Origin: Coffea arabica
Lineage: Eukaryota; Streptophyta; Magnoliopsida; Gentianales; Rubiaceae
Direction: 5' to 3'
Assembly (NCBI RefSeq): GCF_036785885.1
Contig: NC_092317.1
Span: forward strand, 8,930,501-8,994,500
Length of the DNA stretch: 64,000 nt
A program made the translations under genes and the position numbers. This document shows positions 10,990 through 24,399 of this stretch, piece after piece. A model generated the notes under the pieces. That model had not been told where the DNA came from, ran no database searches, and saw only the letters and a list, made by a program, of their open reading frames with translations. Numbering within the stretch: position 1 is the stretch's first letter; every line of letters starts with the position of its first letter.

Positions 10990-13682
10990 CATTCTCAAGC
11001 AGGAGCGACTGTAAGGAATTGGAACCGAGATCAGATCATTTGTTTCCGCCTCATTGTCACCCCAAATTTCTCAGTCATGTCCAGTTCTTCTTGGTTCAGT
11101 TTACCAGGCAGCTTCAAATCAAAATGGAACAACAATTGTGCAAGCATAAACTCAATGCTTTGTAGAGCAAATGATATTCCAGGACAGATCCTTCTTCTTC
11201 CAGCACCAAATGGGATATGTTCAAAATGCATGGTTTCCTTATAATCTATTTTAGAGTCAATAAACCGCCCTGGATTAAGTTTCTCAGCCTCAACCCTGTG
11301 CCTGGGGTCCCTTCCAATTGCCCAAAGATTAGTGATTGCTCTAGCCTTGGCTGGTATTGATTTTACATTGCTCGCCACATTCTTTTGAAACTGCTAATGG
11401 AACACTACTACTAGGGTGTAATCTCAAGGTTTTTTTGATGATTGCATGCAAGTACTTTAGCTCATGAAGGCCTTATTCATCTACGTTTTCTTTCTCCTGA
11501 TCAAAGACATTTCTTACCTCATCTTGTGCCCTTTTGATGACTTCTGGGGGTTTAATCAATTCAGAAATTGCCCACTCTAAAAAACCACAGATGCAACATA
11601 CCTACATTTTAATTATTCATATAATATAGCAACATAAAAAAAAACCTATAAAATATCTATTATCATGTTGTTAAATTGTAGATGAACATTTGATGACTTT
11701 AAATTAAATCCATAAATTAGACCTACTTGACAAAACATAAAAATTAAGACTCTAACCGAAATTTAAGAAATGTGTGATGACATTTATAGTTGTCTTATTG
11801 ATTGTGATTTAAAAATGTGCAATGTGTAATTTAAAAAATTTATGTCCACTTATTGATTGTAATTTTAGTATGAACATAGAATTTAATCTCTATTTTTAAG
11901 AATGTTAGAGCAATGGTGATGGTAGTGGTGGGCTACATTAGGCAATAATTAACAATTAGTAGGTTTTGAGGTGAGTTGGAGTCGTTGGACTGTGTTTGCT
12001 TTGTTGGTTTGCTATGTGCAAGAAGTTAAAGATTAAAAATTTTATTCTTTTTTTGTAAAAAGTACATGTCATTGGGCCAATATTGTTATGTAAACCTAAA
12101 AAGTGAGTGAGGCATGTGTAATTTTGAAACTTGAGGGAAGCTCCTTGAAATTGCCGGAAACCTCAAGGGAGGTTTCTGAAATCGCCCCATACAATAATGC
12201 AGTGCAAGAATAATCCTTAGATTAAAAATTATCTCCTTCCTATATACTAGCTAGGAAGGAAAAAAGAGATTTTGAGTTTGTACTTCACTCGCAAAGATTA
12301 CGGCTTTGCTGTTCGTGTCGGTCAATTGAGGTTCAAAGTCCCCACGTTGTTGAATTTTAAGAAGCACATCAACATGATCCTCTTATGCTTCTCCACTTTC
12401 CTGTTTTCCCTCTCTGTGCTTCTCTTTATGCTGCATCAAAATCTTTTCATGTATTTCATCACCCTGTTTTTGCACAAGCTCCAGCGTATAGCGCATGATA
12501 CTCATGACTTGTAGTACTTTGACAGAGGGAAACATATCAGCCAAGCTGAAACCATTTGAATACTTATTCATTTTCTCTATAAGTTGAACATATCTTTCTG
12601 TATCTTCATTTCTTTTTCCCAAATGCAATACGCAGCCACGGATTTAAGGGGGGGCTGGTGGGGGCTTAAGCCCCCCCCCAAGCCGCCGGAAAACCCCCTA
12701 ATACAGGGGATTCCGGCGGCCAGCCCAGCCCAGCCCACTATCTATGCGATCAGATGATATCTTTCTTTGGGGTTTATGGAAATATCTTTCTTTGGGGGTT
12801 TATTTGGAGTCAGGTGATCTTTACATCGATTACTAACTTTGTTCTTTGGACCGTTGTTGATGGTAGATGATGGATGGGTACGACCTGTCCATTGGAGGAC
12901 CTTTGTTTGCAAATTAGTTTTAGTTCAAGGACATTAATGCAATTTAGCTAAAGTATCTAATTCTAAAGATGACATTAATACCCCAATCCAAATCCTCCTG
13001 GAACTGTCTGATTCTAAATCCCATTTAATATATATTTTCTGCACAACAGGAGCCCATACAAGAGTGAATGAGAGTGCCAGCTGAGAGCATTACTAAAGCA
13101 TTTCTGCTAATACATGTTTATTGAGCTAAGGCTAAGGAGCTGTTTCTCATATGCTTTAGCTTTTTCAAAGCAGCTTAAAAAGTGTTTCTCAGAAAGCAGA
13201 TTTAGATTAAAACTGCATTTCTTTTATAAAAATTTTGAAAAGAGAAAATTGTATTGCAAATGGACCTCCAAGGTTCCATTCCGCAATTGACTTTTCCAAC
13301 TTTAAGCTCAGTTAAGAGTAAAGGTAAAATGAAACTAGCAGGACTAAATATATTTTGACTCACAAAAAAGCGAATATTTTTGCAACAATTGAAAATGAGC
13401 AAATATTGCAGCGTTTTCAACGGATGAAGACTCGCAGAATGCAATTGCCTCCTCTTCGTTATTCGAGTGCAACAACTACCAATACTTCAAGTGTTAATCA
13501 ATAACAAATTTTTGGGTATGTATAATTATATGTTTTTATTATTTTTATAATTATTGATTCTAAATTTTACTTATTAAATATATTTATTTCGTCACACAAA
13601 AAAATTTTTAATACACTTCAGCCCCCCCAAAAATAAATTTCTGGCTCCGTCCCTGGCAATACGTCCCGTTATCCAATATTTT
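10990..13682 (-). pseudogene. CYP71D-like cytochrome P450 pseudogene
   Basis: P450s of this family are ER-anchored mono-oxygenases of specialised metabolism. The 3' exon (about 10990-11590) reads on the minus strand through ELIKPPEVIKRAQDEVRNVF, then ELKYLHAIIKKTLRLHP (ExxR region present), then FGAGRRRICPGISFAL (haem loop with one extra R) and LLFHFDLKLPGKLNQEELDM. An in-frame TAA follows KENVDE, the segment between KECGE and IPAKAR is deleted, and a frameshift precedes the end (RRKN..LISVPIPY). The 5' exon survives at 12383-12632 as GFSLADMFPSVKVLQ and neighbours. The start of the gene is not found. Upstream of it the exon is split by the hAT element at 12633-13655, and TGRIAFGK can be read only by joining across that insertion. 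Clearly non-functional. Confidence 0.85.
12633..13655. mobile_element. hAT element inserted in the CYP71D-like exon
   Basis: Perfect 8-bp target duplication GCAATACG (12625-12632 and 13656-13663). The ends are CAGCCACGG and, inverted, CAGGGACGG, the usual short hAT-type termini. Sub-terminal G/C runs follow (GGGGGGGCTGGTGGGGGC; CCCCCCC at 13622). The 1023-bp interior has no intact transposase, so it is non-autonomous. Confidence 0.88.
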
Positions 13683-13689
13683 CAGTCCT

Positions 13690-15792
13690 AGCAAACGGAC
13701 CCTTAGAGTATTCAAATCCCTTGCACTGCATGGCCTTGCTACTAGGTTAACATAAATGATAGATTGCCAAGAAAACTCAGGCTTCAATGCTTGGTTTTTC
13801 TCTCTTTAGCCTTCTTTGGACCTGACTCTCACACTCTTGGTGCTGATTTTCGCAATACTCGTCTCGGAAAAGTTAATAATATAGAGGACTTACAGAAGAA
13901 GAAGAATACAACAGAGAAGAGTTTTTGGGAACCTGATTGATTTCATTCTTGTTTTGGATTAATTGAAGAGAGAGATTGTGATGAAAGATTCGATGATTTA
14001 TACGCATTGTTTGATTATACTACCTTTGGTTTCAGGCATTCTTCTGCACCTGTGGTTGTAATTCGGTGATACAGTAAGCAAAACCTCAATATCGTCATAT
14101 TCTTCTGCTTGTTATTTGTTGTTGAAGGGTATAAACCATATAATTATATCACATTTAGTTTAGGATCTAAAGATAACCTTTTTGGCTTGCATGTTACAGA
14201 TCAAACTAATCAACAGGCAGTACTATTCCTCACACGCTTTGTTCACAACTACTCAATTTTGTGCGATCAAAATGCAGCTGGAAAGTAAGGTATATGGTGC
14301 TTTAGCTTTATTGTTCTTGAATACCTGATTTCCAATTACTCCAGACTCAAGAAACAAACTCCAATGATGCTGTGTTCCTGCAATGCTGCTGAGTTCATTT
14401 CTTCTATCCTTTTTTTTTGGGGGGGGGGGGGGGGGGTAGAGAATGGAGTGTGAAATATTTGCAAGAACAAGTTAACTGGGTCTCTCCCAGTTACCCCTAA
14501 AATGTCTGCAAAAATCAAAGGACCTAATCCAACGGGTGATTAACTGCCAAAAATTCAAAGGTGTTCTGGATTCGACACCTAAATTTGCTAAGAAATCTGC
14601 ACAAATGTCCCCCCCCCCCCCTCCTCGCCCCTCTTTTTTCCCTCCTCAAATGTTTGTCGAAATCGGACTTGAATTCCCTACCAGCAAGTCTTACAGTTAG
14701 CTATTAAAGCTCAAAGACGAGGCGCTGCACATTTGATGTTCTGAACAAGTGAGAATTATTTCAACGTGATTGTACTCTCAATCTTGGTGCCATTGGAGCA
14801 AAGCAAGTGAACAAATTATAATTAGAATATCTGAGGCACTCAACGAAGAACTCAGCAGGGTTTTGAGCAGTGCAGGAGTCTTTGAATTTGCCAAAGCTCA
14901 TGGTTCATCTTCACATTCTACCCACCAAATCTTTCTCCTGCAGCAAGGAGGGAGGTTTTAGTCATCCGGCAACTAATTCTTCTGCTGCACAGACAACGTC
15001 GCCTCTTAAAGCAACCCACTGAATCTCAGATGTCTTTACTATAATTAATGCCATCCAGAAAACCCCTTCTCACTTCTGAGAGAATTTATTGAGGTGAAAC
15101 ACAAGCACTGCAACCGTGCAACTGCTATTAAAGGTTCAGAACTGTGCCCGATCCGGCTGTCCCATAACAGCTGAGCCCTCATCCTTGACACCAAGTCCAC
15201 AAACCCCACGACTATAAACACCAAGACTACCTCTGCAATAGTATCGGCCATAATATTAAGGTCTCTTCAACTTTAAGATCGGAGATAAAGGTACAAAGCC
15301 AGCACAATTCCCTTCTCATATATGATCATTACCAGTGACCATTGCTGCCAAGTCTGTAACCATAGAGCACTTCTTTATGACCACAAGAGTGCGCGCACAC
15401 AAATACGCTCAGATGTAAATGAAGTTTATAGATAAGCAGCAGATTAAAGTAAATTGGTTGCTACACTATAGAGCACTTCTTTATGACCACAACTACAGTT
15501 TATGCGCACACACAAATACACTGAGATGTAAATGAAGTTATAGATAAGCAGCAGATTCAAGTAAATTTGTTGCTACACTTACTATAAAAAGATATTTTAC
15601 ATATCCTATTTAGCTTGCGCTTTAATAATTTAACAACAAAAAAGAAACATCCTAACATCCTCCTGAAGCTGTATACAGTTGAGTTTAAAAGGAAATAAGT
15701 TTCCAAGGCCTAAAAGAATCCAAAATCCAGGGACAGAGTTTGATCCTAGATATTACATGTACTTGACAACAGAGATTTGTCAACATGCTGAT
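13690..15792. other. Spacer and probable 3' region of the CCCH gene
   Basis: I recognise no gene. There is a G homopolymer at about 14418-14437 and a C homopolymer at about 14607-14620. A 68-codon minus-strand frame at 15045-15251 (MADTIAEVVLVFIVVGFVDL...) begins with a hydrophobic stretch but has no family I know; it could lie in the 3' untranslated region of the CCCH gene. I do not call it a gene. Confidence 0.4.
15363..15578. repeat. Tandem duplication, two copies of about 106-110 bp
   Basis: Copy 1 is 15363-15468 and copy 2 is 15469-15578; both begin TAGAGCACTTCTTTATGACC and end near 'gttgctacac'. They differ by small indels around a (GCGCACACA)-like stretch. Possibly within the 3' untranslated region of the CCCH gene. 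Confidence 0.85.
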
Positions 15793-18700
15793 TTAAGAGA
15801 AACCTGCTTCCATTTCATTTCTCGCCATTCTAACTCCACCAGAAGCTACTGATTTGCCCCAATTTTCTGGATGGTCAAACTTGCAAGCAGGACCAAACTT
15901 GCAAATGCCATAACGGTTGTAAAACGAGCAGATTGATTGATCCTAAATCACAAGGGAAAAACAGTAGAAGGATCAGATGGAAACCACATCTATTCCAAAC
16001 ATAATTCATATCAAGAGACATCCTTGCAAGAAAGTTAAAACAACCCTCCAAATAATGCTGGAGGAGGATTAATCTAAGAAAAAAAAGAAAGAAAACCAAG
16101 CATGGACATTATTACAGGAAGTAAGCAATTAATCCTCTTGTTTATGCTTAATTTAAAAGAATATAATTTAGACCTCACATTATTAAGGGAGAATCTGTAA
16201 GTTGTATCATTATTTTGCTTGTCCTACGACTTACAGGTCTCAGAGGCAAACCCTTATCGCTAAGAGCACATGATGTTGACTTGGAACTTTGAAACTTAGG
16301 ATGGTTAAATCTGCAATTAGCTTTGTATTTACAGTCTCCAGTTTTCAAGAAATAACTGCAGTCAGGCTGACCAGGTCGCTGAGGATATTCATCAACTGGC
16401 ATTTGCTGTTGGAGCGGTGCATAGAAATTGGTCTCAGATACTGGGTTGTTCATTGCAAATGCTGGAGGTGTGGGTAAACTCCTCTCCGATGTTGGGTAGA
16501 CCGTAGCCTTAGTCAATGGAAAGGAAACAATCATACAAAGCAGACCATTATACAAGTTTCAGTGAGTCAAGAACACCAACTTTCAAGGAAAAAATTGCTG
16601 ATACATCTGTTATTTGCTACACAAGAACAATGGTGCCAGAGAGCTAAAACTAAATATAAAAACCTTGGAGCTTCATAGGCAGTAACAAGCATACAGCAGC
16701 TTATATTTACAATGGAAATACTTCTCCATGCAATAATTAACACCTTCACCTTACCAACTACATAATGAAAGTCATGAATCTATTGACTGTTTTCTCTCTC
16801 TGTTTTATGTATTTATTTATTTTTTTGTTGGTTGCATGTTCATAATCTGAGGTTTCATAGTGTTTCAAACAAAAATTGAGATTTATTTCCTCTCTGCAAA
16901 TTGAGCTCAATAATTTTCTCTTACCTCTCTCCACATTGATCCCTAATTGTTTGAAATGTTTCTGCAAACCCTTTTATTTAAGGATGGATTTCTCTTTTCA
17001 TGCCATGGGAACATTTTTTATAAGAGATCATGATACATTAGGAGTAAATCCACTTCAATAGCACTATTTCTCGCATATGCATGCATACCATAAAAAAAAA
17101 AAGGAACAACAAAGCAGTTAAAGATAAATTTGTATGCAGTGGTATTAACATGGGAATGAGAGCCTATTGTCAATTTTCAAAAGAGATACAGAGAACAACA
17201 ATCATTGTTAACTTCAATTAACTTCAAAGTCCTGAAAAAAAAAAAACACAGCCTCTGAAGATCTTCATCACAGTAAAGGTGAGTAAAAAGATTGTCCGCC
17301 GTGGCACAAAAAGATAAGAATTAGTTTCTTCATCTCAATTATAACTAAGAATGCACTTGTTCACTACACTATTACCTCATATGTTAAACCTTACACATTG
17401 ACAAGCACAAATTGGAGACAGAGACGGCAAGATTTTCAAATGCATCAGTGACATCTAATTTATCAGATGAAATTCATATATGGTGTTCAACAAGCAAAGA
17501 TAACACCATCTGTCAGATACCACCCACAATTTGAACATCAGATGGACATTCAACAAATGAATCTTACAATAAATGTCATCAAGCAGACAAATGCAGTGTA
17601 AAATAGAGAAGTGATGTCAGAAACAAACTACCTGATACCCATTCCATTCAGCATTTGAAGGCATGCCTTGGGCTGGTGGAAATATCATTGATGCTGAAGA
17701 CCAGGATGAGGCACTTGTCTGGGCAGCACCATGCAATTGAGCAGATCCACCAGCAACAAAACCCGAAGCATGGTCGTTTCCTGCTACAGAAGTAGGATCA
17801 GGATGGTTAAACTTGCAATTTGATCCATACTTGCAGGAGCCAGTACGCATGTAGTAGGGGCACTCTTTTTCTCCCTGCTTCAAATGCAATAACAATGAAT
17901 ATCCAATAAATCTGGATAAACTACATAAACAAACTTTTGAAATGAAAATCCCTGATACCGGTCGAATGGGAAGGCCTAGAAAGTTAAACTCTACAACGGG
18001 TGCCAGTGCACTTTTCTCCCTGCTATGATTGTACTTGCAAGCACTACCAAATTTACACCCGCCTGAAGTCAGGTAATACTGCAAGCAAACACCCAAAAAG
18101 ACAATGAATCAAGATACAACTTTTCCTACAGTACTGAAGCTTGAGTAACATATTAGTATGCCTACCAAATAAATGAATTGTCACAATGACCAGTAAAATT
18201 GAGCACTCAGGATCAATGTTCTTCTCAAATATAAATCAAACCATTTAGGAAAATAAGACAAAACAACAATAAATTAGTCAGACCTCCACTAAACATCGTG
18301 CAAAAAATTAAAAAAAAAAAACATATAAAATGATTAAAGGCAGAGGAGCTTAATCAACTAAGAAAACTTCAATATGCTACTTCACATAATTGAAGCAAAT
18401 TGAATAGAGTTTACTGCATATGATGCAAAAGAGATCGGATACCAGGCTTCAATCTTCTTTGGAGAAAACATATGTTAGGTTGAAGTTTTTAAAGAATAAG
18501 CACACCAAAAGAAAGCTGGGTAGCACCCAACTTTGTTTACAACGTTGTGTTCAATCCATTCACCTACCTCCACTTGGACAAAAGGAAGGGAAAAAAAAAA
18601 AACAAAAGAAACTTACAAAAAAAAACTGCATTAAAATGAAGAATGTAGCCTTAAACATGGCACAATAATAGCATGTACAGCCTCAATAGCCTCAAATACG

Positions 18701-21139
18701 CACGATTTCAGATAAGGTTCCTTACTATTTTTAAACAGAACATAGCCATGCAATATAATTTTTTTTGCGTGACAGAAATACTCACAAAGCAACAAAAAAC
18801 GAAGACAAAGAAAAGAAAGATATGATAGATTATCATATTAATCAATCATGTGACATTTTAAAAAAAAAATCTGTCATATCTGACTATTTATCCACAACCA
18901 AAAAAAAAAGTAACTCGTAGCATAATGGAGTTTTATTTAAGTTAGTGGCTCCAAGAAGCCAAGAAAGCGTCATAATGGAGTAACAAGTGTCTGTAAAATA
19001 ATATATCTTTTTGTCTAAGAGTATACAACTTGATCATATGAATCAATTCTTATATCTGATGCATGATATATTTTTTAATACACGTTAATAAATCTACGCT
19101 CACTTCTGTTGTATTTCAATGATTGTCCTCAAAAGATAACCCAGTTAAAATGAAATGAAAGTGATTTTCACTTGCTCTGGAAATCACATTTGAAATTCAA
19201 GCAATAGTGCTTTGCATTTGACCTTTCATCTTAGATTTCACATAGTCAAGATAACAAGAGCATGCCAACATAGCAGTAAGCCACAACAACAACAGAAGAA
19301 ATATCTAAGTTACAACAAACAACAATAACCTTGCATTCAGTCTGTCCTAGCCGTTCTGAGTCTTCTACCCTTGGCTTTGCTTTGTCCCTAGTACCCTGCC
19401 AAAAATAAGCTGCAGAAGTAAGAAAGAAAGAAAATCAAAGCATAGCTGCATCATCTCAAGTAAATAAAAGATGACATTTTCTTTAACTTGGGCTAAAGAC
19501 ATTTTCTTTGTCTTGTGCTAAAGGTTGTACGATCTCATATTTTCCATATTAATCCTTTTTCCTTTTGCAATTCTGAATTTAACTTAGCAATCAGAAATAT
19601 GCCTCTCATTCCAGAGTCATAATGAATGCCACAAATTAGTGGTCCAATTCTAGCAGGAAAGTAACTACCAAAAGCAAGAATTGACCATAGTAATAAACAC
19701 AACACACCATCCCCTACAATACATTTAATTTCAATGACACGATCAATGCCAATAGCTGCCAAAGACAATCAACTGGAGAAAACACATTTTATTGACACTT
19801 GCAAAAAATAAGGCAGACATTTCCAAAAAACAAACCATGAGTGGGTAGCATAATGCTAAATTGACATATGTCTGAAACAACTAATGCATTGACAGTAGGC
19901 AATATTCCCGGATGTCTAGCAACAACCACAAACTTCCCTTGAATTGAACATACACAATTGCATCAATGCTTGAGCCTGCCCCCCTTCGCCAGCACAAATT
20001 AATACCAAATGCTTTCCTTTTCCCCAGAGAGAGTGATCAAGCGAGTAAAAAATCACAAAAAAGAACCAACAAATTACAGTTCCAAACCATGACAAAGAAT
20101 TCCTTACTACCAGTAATTATAAATCTCGCGAAGCACAACACAACCAGCATTACTGTAAGAATTGGACAAAACCCAACCCTTACAATTACTTTCAACAAAC
20201 ACAAACCAAAACCTTTTTCTCAAATGCAGTTGATTTCAGTAATTATACCGGGCAATCAATGACAAGACAAGATACACAATCAATCAACTAAATAATCAAT
20301 TCACTTGAGATGGATAGACCCAAATCAACCGAGCTAAAACCACTCAATAAGCATCCTACTAAAAAACCAACGGGATATATGCGTAACATTTTTTTTTTAT
20401 CACTAAGCTTTACCTGATTCCTCCTTTTCGGAGGATGATTAAACTTGCAATTCATTCCAAATTTACAGCTCCCTGTTTTCATGTAATAGGCGCAATCCTC
20501 AGCGTCTAGCCTCAACGGATACTCAAACCTCCTATTGTAAGTCCTATCACCACTGTACCCACTAGCTTCTTCAGTCCCATAATTTTCCTCCCCTTCCACC
20601 TCACCCCCAACCTCATCATTCCCATATCTCCCCTGGAATAATTCATCAACATCCACACCTCTACCCCTCAGCACATCACTCCCACCTTCCCAAAACTCCT
20701 CCCCATTCGTTCCCATCCCCAAACCCACCTCTACCTCCCCGTTCCTATCCTCCCCCAAAGCTAAATTCATCACGGCTTCATTCAATGCCTCTTTATAAAT
20801 CACTTGATGAATCTCTTCATCCAGGGTCTTCCGCAAAATCCCATCTTCATCCAGCCCATTTTGACCATCGATTTCATCCCCAGCTCCGGACCCTCCTTTG
20901 CTCTCCACCGGCAGCATTTGCGGCTTCAATTCCGCACCGATCACCGTCAAATGATGATCGGAGGAAGAAACCGGCGTCGTTTCCGGTTCGGACGACTGAG
21001 GTTTAACAAGCCCTCGTTCAGCAGATTGGGGGTTTTGAGGCGCGACGCCGTTTTGGGGGTTCTGATGCTCTGAACACTGAAAATGTTGTTTCTCCTCAGA
21101 AGGTTTCGATTCCATTGTGGTTGATGCCCCACCGCCCAT
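15793..21139 (-). CDS. Five-finger CCCH zinc-finger protein (525 aa, six exons)
   Basis: Minus-strand exons, all joined in phase 0: 20414-21139, 19330-19395, 17959-18078, 17632-17874, 16235-16507, 15793-15942. All introns are GT-AG. The spliced product is 525 residues. Residues 1-215 are acidic and low complexity. Five C-x8-C-x5-C-x3-H fingers follow at about 216-235, 263-282, 309-328, 435-454 and 481-500, in the 3+2 spacing of the plant ZFN/HUA1-type clade (the Arabidopsis C3H43/C3H67-like group). GLPIRP and GLPLRP follow fingers 2 and 4, as in that clade. Finger 2 is split by an intron just after its first cysteine. Such proteins bind RNA or DNA and mostly act in post-transcriptional control in the nucleus or cytoplasmic granules; the target here is unknown. 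All 20 zinc ligands are present and no stop or frameshift is seen. It is unrelated in function to the P450s around it. Confidence 0.92.
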
Positions 21140-21155
21140 TACATTTGATTTTTAA

Positions 21156-21156
21156 T

Positions 21157-21190
<34 letters not shown>
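21156..21190 (-). other. Poly(A) tract in the CCCH gene leader
   Basis: On the coding (minus) strand about 30 consecutive A residues lie roughly 20 bases before the start codon. If transcribed they form an A-rich 5' leader. The exact length is prone to sequencing error. Confidence 0.6.
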
Positions 21191-24100
21191 AGAGTTTAAG
21201 GAAAATAAACCCTACTATTTATACTGGAGAGGAGAGTTGAGGGAATCTCGTCAAAGGCAAAAGTTGAAAGCCTTAAAAGGGCTTTTAGTGTAGGGAGCAA
21301 TTCACATGAAAAGTGGTACAGTTGGAAAGTACAGTGGGAAATGAAAATGGAATCAAATTAGGAAAGTATAGTGGGAAATGAAGAAAATGGAACCAAATTA
21401 GTACTAATTGCTTTGAAACAACAAACATGAATGTAAGAAGACAAAACCATGAAAGATGTTGACCCCAAAAAATGAAAAAAAAAAACCTCAACTTGATTGC
21501 TTTGAAGATAATGACCCGTGTCACGTCTACAACATGTTATATATTCTTTCCGTCCCATTGAAAGTATCATACTTTTCATTTTGGAATGTTCCAAAACATT
21601 TATCATGTTGAAAAAGTCAAAACACCTTTTAATCTCTCTTTCCAATATGACCCTTCTTTCTTCTAATATGTTACCATTTAAATTTAAATTTTGAATTTAT
21701 AGAGGTAAAATTGAAAAAAAAAAATATAAAAATTACAATCAAATCTCTATTGTTAAATGGTTGGAGTCACCAAATATGACTAAATAATTGCAACAGAAGG
21801 AGTACTACATCAATTTGAAGAAGGTTAAAGGGTAATTGTGGTTGTATTATACATTTCGAAATATTTCAAAAAAATTTTTTTTTTTATCGAATCACAAAAG
21901 TTACACACACATCAGAGCAATTCTACTTTGAAGCACGTTACAAGGAGTTAATTTTAGTATTTTGAGTCTTTTTTTATTAATATTTTAAAAAATGATTGAT
22001 AGTGATATCCCACTTACTTTTTGACGACTCAATCCGCGACCTTTTATGTTTTTTTTTTTTTTTTTTTTTTTTTTTGGGGAAAGGAGGGTTGTCTTTTAAA
22101 GAAATATGAAGTTCCTTGCCACCGGCTAATTTGTATAATTTTTATGCTGTGTGTGAACAAGAAAAACTATTCTTAAATTGACTGCATTGACCGGTCAATT
22201 GATTTTCAAGTCTGAAATTTAGGGTTTGATCACGATCATGAAAAAATATTTTCTGTTTCAAAACTAGTTTGATATTTTCCTTGCAATTGGAGTTAGAATA
22301 GGGAAAGAGAGATTATTTATGAATCTTTAAAGTGGTGCAGGGAGATTATTTATTTGCACTACAGGTCCAAATTTGGGAATAGAGTTAAAATGCTTGAATC
22401 CCACATTTACGCCAAACCTTACTCTGGCAAGTAATGTTGACTTTTTATTCATTGCACTGTACGTGATTTATCTGAATTTGCAATTCACTGGAGTTTCAAA
22501 GTGCAATCTGTGTTATTTTTTTCTAAAAAATATTACATTAAGTGATTTTTCATATTTCTTGTATATGTTGTATGCTCGTTGTTTTTCTGCCATTGGTATA
22601 AATCTTATTGAACGAAAGTATATATTTTTTTATCAAAAAATTATTTCAATTTTACAGGAAACTTTGGATTCGTGGAAAAATCAGACAATTTATGAAATGT
22701 CATAGGAAATCATCAAAGTTTATACTTCTTAGGATTAATCTTTGATAGAGTTGGATGAATGCCACATTATTTGAATTTGAACTTAAACATCAAGTTTTAT
22801 TTATGTGACATGCATTTAGATCCGTTAATGTATACATTGTCAGTGTATAAAAGATTTACCCTCCAACTTAATTCGGTAATACTACAACTTATAGATTCAA
22901 TGGATTTAATTTCTTAAGTCCTTATGTAGACCACATTTACCAAAGCAAGCAATGAAGTCCATCCTTAAATAATTAAACCAATTTCTTCTGGAAAATTGAC
23001 GGGCTCATAGATTACTGTACTTGTTTATCATTTCCTTTGGATTTGCTAAACTCATCCTTGGATGATTAAAGATAATAAGCATTCTTTCCTTCTGCTAAGG
23101 AACATGGGAAATGGGACATGGATTAGACATCAGAAATTTATACCTAAATTTAATTAGAGCATACAAATTGATACTTAAAATTTCCGTGGCATCCACAAAA
23201 ACCAAAAGTAGAATACCATGCAATTTTTATTTCAATTAGAGAACAATTCTCTTCTTTTTTTTTTTTTAAATTTTCTGAGGAGACGTCGACTATGGAAAAT
23301 AATGAAAGGTATTTGATAGAAAGAAGCATATAACTGTAAGAGAAAAAACAAGGAGATTGAATATATTATCAAGGACTATGATCAATTGATGAAAGCCGTA
23401 TTTTAATTTTTTTTGTTTGTAATTTTCATCACTAATAGTAATTAGTACCAATCAATTTACAATGTAGTTTATTTCAAAGGGATTTAAATACCATGCAGTA
23501 GTCTTTTAAGATAAGCCAGCATTTCCATGTTTTCTCTCTAGCCTTTGTGGACACATTTCTTTACTTTTTTTTTTTTTGATAAAACATAAGTCAATATTAT
23601 TGATAATCTAGAGGGAAATTATCCAACATGATTTGCTTGACAAAGTAATCTGCACTAATGGCATAAAATACATTGATCATGTCATAAATATATTTGATTT
23701 GAAAAATTATAAAATTTAACAGAGTTACAAAATATAAAAAATTACACTGTGAATCACAAATCATCAAATCTGATCAATTGAACAAACCACTACGTAGATA
23801 TCTGTGCATGTCTATTCCCTCAAATCTGTTATTCAACTGGTTCAAACTCAAAACTGATGTTGAGATCTGACGAGAATACCCAAGAAATTTTAGATCTAAC
23901 ATAGAGATCTGAAGAAATTCTAAAATCTGAGAAAATAAATAACAAAAAAAATAAAAACTAAACAAAACTCTCTTCAGAATAGCTTGGGAAAGAAGAAAAC
24001 TCTCACCAGAGTAGTTTGGGAGAGAAGAAAACTCTCATTAGAATATGTTAAGAGAGACTTTATTAAATAAAAGTAAGAACAAAGAGAAGGGGAGAACAAA

Positions 24101-24399
24101 GGAAAAAGAAGGGAGAATTTGGATTAAAGCCAAGATCTTACATTTAGATCGTTACATTAGATCTTAGGAATATCCACTTCATGCATGTTCAGGTAACAAT
24201 AATAACAAAACCGTGATTTGCTAATTATAATTTACGACAAACTTCAAAAACATTTAAATATCTAATTAATATAATGAATGTGCTCTTCCATAATTTGTAA
24301 TCCACTGGATCGAGCACCTGAATTTAAACATTAGTAGAATAACAAATGCATGCAAAATTAAGAGCTTAAATAAATGAGTTTTCTATATTGTAAATTGAA
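21191..24399. other. Intergenic DNA with MITE and tail-like traces
   Basis: No gene is recognised. About 21540-21800 resembles a worn Stowaway MITE ('tctttccgtcccattgaaag' at the left, 'agaaggagtac' at the right). T-runs at 22050-22077 and 23564-23578 look like reverse-strand poly(A) tails of lost retroposons. A GA-rich direct repeat ('gaagaaaactctcaccagag...gaagaaaactctcattagaat') lies at about 23990-24050. Confidence 0.4.

Noticed and set aside
15045..15251. 68-codon minus-strand frame with a hydrophobic start
   Set aside because: No family recognised, and it could be 3' untranslated sequence of the CCCH gene; too short and unsupported to call.
20785..21132. Open frames antisense to, or shifted within, exon 1 of the CCCH gene
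   Set aside because: They are shadows of the biased coding sequence of that exon; no independent motif or start context.
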